Assembly: GCA_965226215.1 (NCBI GenBank)
Contig: CBDDCH010000001.1
Location: forward strand, 124,001 to 188,000
DNA: 64,000 nt
Direction of reading: 5' to 3'
Source of the DNA: G963668345 sp965226215
Lineage (GTDB): Bacteria > Acidobacteriota > Terriglobia > Bryobacterales > UBA6623
Shown: positions 1 through 7,843 of the stretch, piece by piece
Numbering within the stretch: the first letter of the stretch is position 1
Layout of the letters: each line of letters starts with the position of its first letter
Made by a program: the position numbers and the translations under genes
Notes under the pieces: generated by a model
Databases searched by the model: none
Seen by the model: the letters and a program-made list of their open reading frames with translations, nothing else
Told to the model about the DNA's origin: nothing

Positions 1-2830
1 TTATCTCGCCGTCGTGGATTTTGCGGCCTTCTTTTTCAGCTTCGATGCGGGCACTGTTGATGCGCTGGACGCAGTAAGTACACTTTTCCATCACGCCCCG
101 CGTGCGAACGGTGACGTCGGGGTTGCGCAGGAGTTTAAGGCTAGGCGTTTCGTAGTCGGAGTAGTGCAGGAAGTTGAAGCGGCGGACTTTGTAGGGGCAG
201 TTGTTCGAACAATACCTGGTCCCGATGCAGCGGTTGTAGACCATGTCGTTGAGGCCCTCGGCGCTGTGCACCGTCGCCCCGACGGGGCAGACCACCTCGC
301 AAGGCGCGCTTTCGCAGTGCATGCAGGCGACCGGTTCGTAGTAAGTCTTCGGATCGTCGAGCGACCCCTCCCAATAGCGATCGACTCGAATCCAGTGCAT
401 TTCGCGGCCCCGAATGACTTCCTGCTTTCCAACGACGGGGACGTTGTTCTCCGCCTGGCAGGCGACCATGCAGGCGTTACAACCGATGCAGCGGTTGAGG
501 TCGATGGCCATGCCCCAGGCGTAGCCTTTGTACTCATGGCCTGGGTAGAGCGACAGCTCGTCTCCGCCGCCGTGATCGAGCTTTTGCGCGAAATGGGGAT
601 CTTGCTGGAATTCGGCCAGCGTGCCGGCGCGAACCAGGTGCCGGCCTTCCATCGAGTGATGATTCTGGGTGCAGGCCAGCCGGTATCGCTTACCGGTCTT
701 GCGGACCTCCAAACCCCGGGCCGACCAACGACCGGTGGAGGTTCGAATCGCGTAGGCGTTGAATCCCGCGCCTTCCGCCACACGCCCGCCGCGGGTTCGG
801 CCATAGCCCAGATGCAGGGTGACCGAGTCGTCGGCATGTCCGGGAGTGACCCAGACGGGCGCTTCGAGTTTCCTGCCGTCCAATGCCATTTCGACGACGT
901 CTTCATTGGCCAGCCCCAGACGTTCGGCCGTTGCCGGGCTGAGAAGCGCCGGGTTGTCCCAGGTCAGTTTGGTGATCGGGTTCGGCGTCTCCTGCAGCCA
1001 GCCGTTGTTGGCGAACCGGCCGTCCCAAACACTCGCGTCGGGACGGAAAACCACTTCGAGCCGGCGGCCCGCCGGCTTGGCCAGGGTGGACAACTTCGCC
1101 CTGGCCGCCCGCCCGTCCGGCGCATCCAGCCTTGCTCTCAGCGTTGGCGATTTGGCGGCGGAGCTGGTTCCCTCGACAACTCCCTCGTGGAGGGCGTTCT
1201 TCCAAAACAGCTCGAAGTCCGCTGTGGACGTTTTGCTCCGCCAAAACTCTCGCACCAAGGAGTGCGCGGAGCGCTCCGCCGCGCCGGCGGCCGCGGCCAG
1301 CAATTCGTGCGCTGTCTTCCCTCCGTAGAGCGGCGCAATCAACGGTTGGACAATGGTTGCCGTGCCGTCGTAGGCGCGCGCATCGCTCCACGATTCCAAG
1401 TAGTGCGCTTGGGGAACGTGCCAGTGACATAGCTCCGAGGTTTCGTCTTCGTAGAGGCTCAGGTGGGCGCGGAACCCTACCTTGTCGAGCTGCTCGGCGA
1501 AGCCGAGCTCCGCCGGTGCGTCGAAAACCGGGTTGCCGCCGAGAATGAGCAGCACTTCGACTTGGCCCGCCTCCATGTCACGGGCCAGCTCAGCAAGCGA
1601 CTCGAATTGATTCTTGGGCCGCGCCTCGACCGCTTCGGTCCAAGTTACGGTGCGGCCCTCGGCGCCCAGCGCCCGATTCATCGCCTGGGCCAGGGCGTGA
1701 ACGATCGGCGGCTGCTCGTCGCCGGGATAGATGATCGCCGATCCGCGATGGTCCTGGAGGTCGCCGACGAGAGGGGCGATCCACGAGTCCCAGCGCCCGG
1801 ACGCGGCTTCGTGTTCCGGCGTTTGCCCCGCGACTCCCAGTGCCCGGGCCAGCGAGCGAGCGAAGCCCTCGACTTCCCCGACCTTAAGCCGCAGCCGATG
1901 GTCGGCCATGGCCCCGGTGATCGAGGGGGCGCCCTCGGCAACGTAGAGCCGGTTCATGGCCTCGCCCGCCGCCCCGGAACCGCGCTTTTCGATGAAGTCG
2001 CGCGTGTAACGAAGTTTGGCCGGCCCTTGTCCCAAAAAATCGCCGTCGAGGGAGACAACGACCGCGGCGCGGTCGAAGTGGTAAACCGTGTTCACTACTT
2101 CTCCGAAGGCCAGTCGGGTGCCTTCGAAGGCGCTGTCGCGGGCGGTGGGCTCGTATTGATGCCAGCGGGCTGCGGGGAAATCCTCAAGCAAGCTGTTGAG
2201 CTGGTCGGCGAGGGTCGGCGAGGTTACCGTCTCGGTGAGAATCCTCAGGCCCGCTCCCCGGGAAAGCCGTTGCGCTTCGATCTCGCGTCTGAGGACGGCC
2301 ACGAAAGACAGCCAACTGCTGATCTGCCCAGCCTGCGTGGTGACCTGGGAACGGTCGGGGTCGTAGAGGCCCAGGATCGACGCTTGCGTGATGGCGTCGC
2401 TCGCCCCCAGGCTGGCCGGGTGGCGGGGATTGCCCTCGATCTTCGTGGGCCGCCCCATGTGGCTTTCGACGAGCACTCCGGTGGCGAAGCCGCCCAACGA
2501 AGCAGCCGTGGCGAAATAGAGCGGCCGGCCCGGTACCGTGGCTTCGACCGTTCGGGCGAAAGGGACGATCGTTTCCGCGGGCTGACGCGTGCAGGAGCTG
2601 ACCCCGGCCAGGGCCAGCGAGGCCCCCATCAGCTTCAAAAAGCGGCGCCGGCCGAGGGGGTCGTTCCACTCCGAAGCTTGCGAAGGGAACTCGTCCTCGA
2701 GCAGTTTTTGGAATGCGTCGGTCTCGGCGACCTCCTCCAGGCTGCGCCAGTAGCGGGGTCCGCGGGCCGATTCCAAACGGGCGCGCAGTTCGGCCCAATC
2801 TTTTCCGCCCACTTCGTCTTTGCGTGTCAT
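1..2830 (-). CDS. actB: Alternative complex III iron-sulfur/molybdopterin-like subunit ActB (partial, 3' end missing)
   Basis: This is the large periplasm-facing subunit of alternative complex III, which oxidises quinol and passes electrons to cytochrome c or an oxidase. I translated the reverse strand from the ATG at 2828-2830; it stays open to position 1 (about 943 codons), so the C-terminus lies outside the window. Residues 61-66 read RRRFLK inside a Tat-like N-terminal segment followed by a hydrophobic stretch and Cys80, typical of the MoCo-extended ActB family. After a long molybdopterin-oxidoreductase-like domain come four cysteine clusters near the end: CIGCNACMVAC, CMHCESAPCEVVC, CIGTRYCSNNC and CTYC, the usual 3Fe-4S plus 4Fe-4S set. 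The start overlaps the actA stop (ATGA), so the two are translationally coupled. The family is known to lack the molybdenum cofactor itself. Long plus-strand ORFs over this gene are shadows. Confidence 0.93.
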   Translation of the reverse strand, partial: MTRKDEVGGKDWAELRARLESARGPRYWRSLEEVAETDAFQKLLEDEFPSQASEWNDPLGRRRFLKLMGASLALAGVSSCTRQPAETIVPFARTVEATVPGRPLYFATAASLGGFATGVLVESHMGRPTKIEGNPRHPASLGASDAITQASILGLYDPDRSQVTTQAGQISSWLSFVAVLRREIEAQRLSRGAGLRILTETVTSPTLADQLNSLLEDFPAARWHQYEPTARDSAFEGTRLAFGEVVNTVYHFDRAAVVVSLDGDFLGQGPAKLRYTRDFIEKRGSGAAGEAMNRLYVAEGAPSITGAMADHRLRLKVGEVEGFARSLARALGVAGQTPEHEAASGRWDSWIAPLVGDLQDHRGSAIIYPGDEQPPIVHALAQAMNRALGAEGRTVTWTEAVEARPKNQFESLAELARDMEAGQVEVLLILGGNPVFDAPAELGFAEQLDKVGFRAHLSLYEDETSELCHWHVPQAHYLESWSDARAYDGTATIVQPLIAPLYGGKTAHELLAAAAGAAERSAHSLVREFWRSKTSTADFELFWKNALHEGVVEGTSSAAKSPTLRARLDAPDGRAARAKLSTLAKPAGRRLEVVFRPDASVWDGRFANNGWLQETPNPITKLTWDNPALLSPATAERLGLANEDVVEMALDGRKLEAPVWVTPGHADDSVTLHLGYGRTRGGRVAEGAGFNAYAIRTSTGRWSARGLEVRKTGKRYRLACTQNHHSMEGRHLVRAGTLAEFQQDPHFAQKLDHGGGDELSLYPGHEYKGYAWGMAIDLNRCIGCNACMVACQAENNVPVVGKQEVIRGREMHWIRVDRYWEGSLDDPKTYYEPVACMHCESAPCEVVCPVGATVHSAEGLNDMVYNRCIGTRYCSNNCPYKVRRFNFLHYSDYETPSLKLLRNPDVTVRTRGVMEKCTYCVQRINSARIEAEKEGRKIHDGEI

Positions 2831-3477
2831 CGGTGGCAGTCGGAGCAGCTCGTCGGGTTTCGAATCTTGTTTTTCAGGACCAATGCCGCCCCCAGGGCGT
2901 GCTGGTCTTCTTCCGGCTGCCAGGTCATGTTAAAGACCTGTTCGGGCGGCCGGAGGCGCCCCTCCGGGTGGCGATGGCAGTCGAGGCACCACTCCATCTG
3001 AAGCGTCTGCTGCTTCCACACCAAGGGCATCTGATCGACTCGGCCGTGGCAGCTCACGCATCCGACGCCCTTCTTCACGTGGATGCTGTGGTTGAAGTAG
3101 ACGAAGTCGGGGAGATCGTGAACGCGGGTCCACTCTAGGGGCTGATCGGTTCGGAAGCTCGCCCGCACGGGCTCCAGCATGGGGCTGTCGGCCCAGACCT
3201 GCGAGTGGCAAGTCATACAGGTCTTCGTAGCCGGCAGGCCGGCGAAGGCACTCTCCTCGACCGACGTATGGCAGTGGCGGCAGTCGAGTCCGATGCCGCT
3301 AACGTGGTGCTTGTGGCTGAAGGGGACCGGTTGCTTGCGCGGTACCGCCACCTGGGTCAGGTAGTCCGACCGATTCATGTTCACCACGCCCCACAGCAGT
3401 CCCCTGGCTAAGAAGACGGACCCGAAGATGCTGACCTTGGAGATCGTATTGGTACTGGGGTGAAATATTTGGCTCAT
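2827..3477 (-). CDS. actA: Alternative complex III pentahaem cytochrome c subunit ActA
   Basis: Small multihaem cytochrome c of alternative complex III, the electron exit of the quinol-oxidising complex. The 216-residue protein has five CxxCH haem sites (CRHCH, CMTCH, CVSCH, CLDCH, CSDCH), the number expected of ActA. A hydrophobic segment at about residues 14-34 acts as membrane anchor or signal. I chose the ATG at 3475-3477, which gives a start like known ActA proteins; the longer open frame up to 3777 runs through a dispersed repeat and is probably not translated. It is the first gene of the operon and its TGA overlaps the actB ATG. The later act genes would lie left of the window. Confidence 0.92.
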   Translation of the reverse strand: MSQIFHPSTNTISKVSIFGSVFLARGLLWGVVNMNRSDYLTQVAVPRKQPVPFSHKHHVSGIGLDCRHCHTSVEESAFAGLPATKTCMTCHSQVWADSPMLEPVRASFRTDQPLEWTRVHDLPDFVYFNHSIHVKKGVGCVSCHGRVDQMPLVWKQQTLQMEWCLDCHRHPEGRLRPPEQVFNMTWQPEEDQHALGAALVLKNKIRNPTSCSDCHR

Positions 3478-3650
3478 GGAGGGTCTCTGTTCGCGCGTGC
3501 CGCTACACCACGACCCGCAAGGATCATCGGCCGGATTTTCGGAAAGTCTTAGCCGGCAGGCTGAGAACGGTGTAGGGCGGCGGGGCGTGGTGGGTTGTGG
3601 GGCACGGTGAAAACAGGCTGTTCTTGCAGGCATGGAGTGCCGGGACCAGG

Positions 3651-3720
3651 GAATCGGAGCCGCGAAACGTAAGCGAATATCCATGGCGCCATGGTCGTTA
3701 CGGAGATTCAACTCGTCACT
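3651..3720. repeat. Dispersed GC-rich repeat, family R3 (degenerate copy)
   Basis: The segment begins GAATCGGAGCCGCGAA and continues through ATGGTCGTTACGGAGATTC to a CGTCACTAG-like end, matching tandem copies at 9864-10065 and partial copies near 33.5 and 56.5 kb. It lies in the gap between actA and the mazE-like gene (3478-3782). No gene is seen in the rest of that gap. Confidence 0.6.
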
Positions 3721-3782
3721 AGTCCGGATTTGCCATAGGAGACCGCCTGGGTCGTAAGAACAGCGCGCGGCCAACAAAGTGA

Positions 3783-3823
3783 TTGACCAATGGCGACCGA
3801 TGTAGTATCTTCATTGTAGATAC
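3783..3823 (+). promoter_or_regulatory. Predicted mazEF promoter with overlapping palindromic operator
   Basis: A -35 box TTGACC (3783-3788) is followed after 17 bases by TATCTT (3806-3811). An inverted repeat GTATCT / AGATAC (3805-3810 and 3818-3823, 7-base spacer) covers the -10 box. A Shine-Dalgarno GGAGG follows at 3824-3828, seven bases before the ATG. AbrB/MazE-fold antitoxins repress their own promoters through such palindromes, so this is a plausible autoregulatory operator. Confidence 0.55.
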
Positions 3824-3835
3824 GGAGGGTAGCCG

Positions 3836-4078
3836 ATGCGGGGCCGAGTGCAGAAGTGGGGAAACAGTCTGGCGATCCGAATTCCCAAACCAATCGCCAA
3901 GGACTCGAACATTGACACTGGCTCGGTGGTCGAGCTGCGCCTGGTTAAGGGAAGCGTCGTAATCACGCCCGTCGAGGGGCCGGTGTACTCACTACAAAAG
4001 CTGCTCGCTGCTATTACCGACGAGAACCGTCACGGCGAAATCGATACGGGCGACGCTGTCGGCCTTGAGCTGCTGTGA
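3836..4078 (+). CDS. MazE-type antitoxin (AbrB/SpoVT fold)
   Basis: An 80-residue DNA-binding antitoxin expected to neutralise the toxin encoded immediately downstream. The N-terminus shows the MazE/AbrB signature: a V-Q-K-W-G-N-S-L-A-I-R-I-P core at residues 5-17, then a D-x-G-S-V-V-E-L strand. The C-terminal tail is acidic, as in antitoxins that wrap around MazF. The ATG at 3836 has a strong Shine-Dalgarno, and the stop overlaps the toxin start (GTGA). A palindrome over the promoter suggests autoregulation. Confidence 0.85.
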   Translation: MRGRVQKWGNSLAIRIPKPIAKDSNIDTGSVVELRLVKGSVVITPVEGPVYSLQKLLAAITDENRHGEIDTGDAVGLELL

Positions 4079-4413
4079 GAGTCTACAGGCCTGACCGCGC
4101 TGATGTCGTCTGGATTGAACTAAGTCCACACTCCGGGCACGAGCAGCGCGGGCGGCGTCCGGCGCTGGTTCTTTCACCGAAGGCCTACAACGCCAAGACC
4201 GGACTTGCCATTTTCTGCCCTATCACGAGCCAAGTGAAAGGCTATCCTTTCGAGGTTAGGATCCCCGATGGCTTTCCGGTCGAGGGTGTTATCCTCGCCG
4301 ACCACGTGAAGAGTCTTGATTGGAGCGCGCGGCGCACAAAGCTGCTTGCCCAATTGCCGGAGCCACTTGTCAGGGAGGTCCTGGCCAAGCTAGGGGTTCT
4401 GTTGGAGCCTTAG
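4075..4413 (+). CDS. MazF-type mRNA interferase toxin
   Basis: A 112-residue toxin of the MazF/PemK family, expected to cut mRNA at short sequences. It shows family features: RPALVLSP near residues 28-35, an F-C-P-I-T-S strand near 45-50, and the V-I-L-A-D-H-V-K-S-L-D-W strand followed by basic residues. Translation starts at GTG 4075-4077, overlapping the antitoxin stop by a GTGA junction, so the pair is coupled. Length and order (antitoxin first) are typical of chromosomal MazEF. Confidence 0.87.
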   Translation: MRVYRPDRADVVWIELSPHSGHEQRGRRPALVLSPKAYNAKTGLAIFCPITSQVKGYPFEVRIPDGFPVEGVILADHVKSLDWSARRTKLLAQLPEPLVREVLAKLGVLLEP

Positions 4414-4726
4414 ATAAAGAGAGGGCCCACTTTGGCGCTTAGTATCTACAGAGTGTATCCTTGTCGCACGGACAGGATCTCCGTGGAGTGCGGACTGATG
4501 CGAGGCCGGCAAACACAGCTTGGCGCCAAGTCTCGTTGATAAACCTCCGGATGACGAGCTTACTCATGGAACCGCCGCGACCGTGAGGCAGGGCGGACCG
4601 CTCGTCTTCAATAACGGTTTGGGGCGAAGGCGCGGCCTGGACCGGCAGGGTTGCCGGTCACTACCGAACTTCGGCCGTCACGCGGCGAGAAAAGCGATCT
4701 AAGGAAGGCTGGGAGGAGCGCCGCGA
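4414..4726. other. Intergenic gap without a recognised gene
   Basis: The gap between the MazF-type toxin and the convergent end of the formate dehydrogenase operon holds only short unconvincing ORFs. A GTATCT half-site recurs at 4442-4447, the same hexamer as in the mazEF operator; with a single half-site it may be chance. Confidence 0.4.
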
Positions 4727-5752
4727 CTACGGACTGCCGGATTCGGGCGTCTCCGCGGCAGCTTGAATATGCACGAACTGCCACCCGAAACGACCCTTGA
4801 TGCAGAGGTGGCCGTGGGTGACTTCCTGGTCGAGGGGCGAGGCGGCCTTCACAATCTTATTATCTTGCGTGGTCAGGCTGAGCGTGCAGCCGACGCCGCA
4901 ATAAGGACAGATCGTGTCGGTCGTGGTTTGCTGAGATTCGTCCCACGTGCCCGCCTCGCGCATGTCGTGCTCGCTCTTGAACATCAACGCGCCGGTTGGA
5001 CACACCGCAATGCAGTTACCGCAATAAACACATGCGGATTCAGGTAGGGAAACCGTGAATTCTGTCGAAATGCGGGCGTCGAAGCCGCGTCCAGCGACGG
5101 CGATGGCGAATGTGTTCTGCGCATCGATCCCGCAGGCTTCCACGCACTTGTAGCAAAGAATGCACTTCGAATAGTCGCGGATGTAGAGTTCGTTGTCGAC
5201 TTTCACGGGCTGGCGGACCGTGGCCGCCGTCGAACCGTCGGGAGCTGCGTGGTCGCCGGGCCGCGCGGCGTCTCGCTCCCCCTCCTTGGCAGCTGCGGCG
5301 GAAGGTCCGTAGCGTTTGGAGTCAGCCTCGTACTGCGCCAGGTAGGCTTGCAACTCTGGGGCGGTCGAGACATCCACCGACGAGGCGAGGAACTCCAACA
5401 CCATGCGCCGGCTCAGCCGAACTCGCTCGGAGTCGGTGTGCACGACCATGCCCGGTTCCGCTTTTCGGGAGCAGGCCGGGACAAGGACACGCGAGCCTTC
5501 CAATTCGACAACGCAGACACGGCACACGTTGACCGGCGTGAGGTTCTCGAGATAGCAGAGAGTCGGGGTGTCGATGCCGAGTTGGCGGCCGGCCTCGAGC
5601 AGCGTTGAGCCTTCCGGCACGGTGACCTTTTGCCCGTCAATCGTGACTGCGACATCCGGCTTCGGTTCCTTGGAAGGAATCACTGGGATCGGCCCCCGAG
5701 GCACGGGGATCTGGAGTACGGGAGCGTCGGCAGAGGTGTCTGGGGATTTCAT
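4727..5752 (-). CDS. Separately encoded N-terminal iron-sulfur part of NAD-linked formate dehydrogenase alpha (NuoG/FdsA-like)
   Basis: An electron-relay protein of 341 residues carrying the domains that normally form the N-terminus of FdsA-type formate dehydrogenase. A 2Fe-2S domain uses Cys66, Cys77, Cys80 and Cys94. Two 4Fe-4S sites follow (C197xxC200xxC203xxxC207 and C241xxC244xxC247xxxC251). Then comes the molybdopterin-oxidoreductase 4Fe-4S motif C282PYCGVGC289 with the last ligand in GHLCIKGRFGW (Cys317). In ordinary FdsA the chain would go straight on into the Mo domain; here it stops about 24 residues after Cys317. The missing part is the upstream gene ending at 7844. It is the last gene of the operon, after the NuoEF-like subunit. 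Confidence 0.85.
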   Translation of the reverse strand: MKSPDTSADAPVLQIPVPRGPIPVIPSKEPKPDVAVTIDGQKVTVPEGSTLLEAGRQLGIDTPTLCYLENLTPVNVCRVCVVELEGSRVLVPACSRKAEPGMVVHTDSERVRLSRRMVLEFLASSVDVSTAPELQAYLAQYEADSKRYGPSAAAAKEGERDAARPGDHAAPDGSTAATVRQPVKVDNELYIRDYSKCILCYKCVEACGIDAQNTFAIAVAGRGFDARISTEFTVSLPESACVYCGNCIAVCPTGALMFKSEHDMREAGTWDESQQTTTDTICPYCGVGCTLSLTTQDNKIVKAASPLDQEVTHGHLCIKGRFGWQFVHIQAAAETPESGSP

Positions 5753-5821
5753 TTTTTATGTATCTTCAACCGGAAAACCGCTCCGACGGCCACAGGGCCA
5801 TAAACAAACATTCGCCGAGCG

Positions 5822-7687
5822 CTACCCGAAAACCTTCCACTTCCCGAGCGCCGACTCGATGGCACTGGATGCAGTGTGGCCCAGTCCGCAAATCGACGCA
5901 TCTCGCATCACTTGGCCGATTTCCTTTAACATCGCCAGCTCTTGGTCCGCCGAACCGAGCGGGCGGTCGTCGTCAAGGCGACGCAAGATTTCTTCTTGCC
6001 GCACCGTACCAACGCGGCAAGGGACGCACTGGCCGCACGACTCATCACGGAAAAATCGGGCGACCCGCAGCAATATCTTTCTCAAGTCAACTGTGTCGTC
6101 GAAAAGCATGACGACGGCCGAGCCGAGGCTGGCCCCGATGGCCCGCGTCCCCTCGAAGGTCAACGGCGTGTCGAGATCGTCGGGCGAGACAAAGGCTCCC
6201 GCCGCGCCTCCGAGGAGAATGGCCTGTAGACGTCCGCTGCCGGCAACGCCTCCAGCAAGTTCGATGACCTGGCGAAGAGTCGTTCCGAACTCGGCTTCGT
6301 AGATTCCGGGTCGAGTAACGTGTCCGGAGACGCAGAAAAGTTTTGGGCCGGTCGAGCGCTCGGTGCCGATCGAAGCGAAGGCGGCGGCGCCTTCCAAGAC
6401 GATGGGCAACACATTGACCAGCGTCTCGACGTTGTTCACCAAGGTCGGCCGGCCGAACAGCCCGGCCTGGGTCGGATACGGCGGCTTGTTGCGGGGTTCG
6501 CCGCGGTAGCCTTCGATGGAGTTGAATAAAGCCGTCTCTTCCCCACAGATGTATGCGCCGGCGCCGCGCCGGAGTTCGATGTCGAAACTCACGCCGCGCC
6601 CCATGACACTGTCGCCCAGCAGGCCCGCCGCCCGAGTCTGCTGCATGGCATCCGCAATTCGCTCGGTTGCCAGGGGGTACTCACCGCGGATGTAGATAAA
6701 ACCCTTCCCACAGCCGGTCGCCGTGCCCGCGATCGTCATGGCCTCGACGACGGCGAACGGGTCCGCTTCCATCAGAACGCGGTCTTTAAACGTGCCGGGC
6801 TCGGACTCATCGGCGTTGCAAATCGTGTAGCAGGGAGCTTCGGCCTCGGCGACTGCCTTCCACTTGATTCCCGCCGGAAAAGCTGCTCCCCCGCGTCCCA
6901 GCAGTTTGGAATCAATTACCTCCTGGATAACACGCTCCGAACTCAGTTCGAAGGCTTTTTCAAGTGCCTGGTAACCGCCCTGCTTTCGATAGTCATTAAG
7001 GCTCTCGGGATCAACGACGCCCACGCGCTTCAGAAGACGAAGCTCGGGCTGGCCCGCTTGAGGAACAGAGGCGGCAGCGTTGAACTCGTCCGGATTCGTC
7101 GTCGGCTTACCATTTGTGGGCGTCAGGGCAGCCGTCACTGCTCCGGGGTCGGCCGGGGCGAAAACCTTTTCCCAGGGCTGCTCACCTGCCGTCGAGACCA
7201 AGCAGGCGGGCGCCCGCTCGCAAAGGCCCAAGCAGGGGCTGCGCAGCCAGGTAGCGTCCCCGTTGGAAGTCGATGAACCGGCCGGCCCCAACGTTTGCTC
7301 CAGCTTTTCGCAAAGCTCTCCGGCGCCGCGCGCCAGGCAAGCAATGTCGTCGCAGACGTGGACGATTCGAGGCGGGCGAGGCTTCATGGAAAACAGCGCG
7401 TAGAAATCGGCCACACCGAAAGCCTCCGCCGGCGGTACGTTGAGCCGGCGGCAGGCATAGTTCAAAGCTCCGGGGCTGATCCAACCCAGCCGCGAGTGGA
7501 TTCCGTGAAGAACGGGAAGCAACAGGTGACGATGGGCGCGGGCCGCGTGCCCGGTCGAGGATGCGCGCCCTTCGGTCTCGATCTGTCGCGGGCCTCCCAA
7601 CCACCCTGATTCGGGCAGCCCAAGCACGCCATCAACCGCTGCCTTTTCCTCTTGGGTGGATTCGTGGTCGGTGAAGTGAAGGTCCAA
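5822..7687 (-). CDS. NuoE-NuoF fusion: NAD-reducing diaphorase subunit of formate dehydrogenase
   Basis: A 621-residue flavoprotein that would take electrons from the Fe-S/Mo subunits and reduce NAD. The first ~190 residues are NuoE-like, with a 2Fe-2S set CDDIAC...C...CLGLC. A linker leads to a NuoF-like part: GRGGAAFPAGIKW and CNADESEPGTFKDR (NADH and FMN binding), GAGAYICGEETAL, and a C-terminal 4Fe-4S site ESCGQCVPCRVGT with a later C in SICGLGH. Fused E-F subunits are common in FdsB-type formate dehydrogenases and HoxF-type hydrogenases. It lies between the catalytic gene and the N-terminal Fe-S gene, on the same strand. Confidence 0.9.
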   Translation of the reverse strand: MDLHFTDHESTQEEKAAVDGVLGLPESGWLGGPRQIETEGRASSTGHAARAHRHLLLPVLHGIHSRLGWISPGALNYACRRLNVPPAEAFGVADFYALFSMKPRPPRIVHVCDDIACLARGAGELCEKLEQTLGPAGSSTSNGDATWLRSPCLGLCERAPACLVSTAGEQPWEKVFAPADPGAVTAALTPTNGKPTTNPDEFNAAASVPQAGQPELRLLKRVGVVDPESLNDYRKQGGYQALEKAFELSSERVIQEVIDSKLLGRGGAAFPAGIKWKAVAEAEAPCYTICNADESEPGTFKDRVLMEADPFAVVEAMTIAGTATGCGKGFIYIRGEYPLATERIADAMQQTRAAGLLGDSVMGRGVSFDIELRRGAGAYICGEETALFNSIEGYRGEPRNKPPYPTQAGLFGRPTLVNNVETLVNVLPIVLEGAAAFASIGTERSTGPKLFCVSGHVTRPGIYEAEFGTTLRQVIELAGGVAGSGRLQAILLGGAAGAFVSPDDLDTPLTFEGTRAIGASLGSAVVMLFDDTVDLRKILLRVARFFRDESCGQCVPCRVGTVRQEEILRRLDDDRPLGSADQELAMLKEIGQVMRDASICGLGHTASSAIESALGKWKVFG

Positions 7688-7735
7688 GAAACGTTGCTCC
7701 GTGTCACCTGCTACTCATGAGCGGTCCGCGCGAGC

Positions 7736-7755
7736 CACAGACAGCCGTGTCTGTG
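7736..7755. repeat. Perfect 8-bp hairpin between formate dehydrogenase genes
   Basis: CACAGACA (7736-7743), loop GCCG, TGTCTGTG (7748-7755). It lies in the 156-bp gap between the catalytic and diaphorase genes. It may set relative expression or be a small REP-like repeat; there is no T-run that would mark a terminator. Confidence 0.5.
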
Positions 7756-7843
7756 CCGGGCGCTAAATGTGGTGTCCCTACGTTTCCCCTTGCGTAATCC
7801 CTTTTCCAGCGCTGAACACGGGCATGCAAAGGGCTGCTACAAC

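Noticed and set aside
14..3001. Long plus-strand open frames (472 and 512 codons)
   Set aside because: They are antisense to actB and actA, which have clear motifs on the minus strand; the plus-strand translations are Gly/Arg/Val-rich and match nothing.
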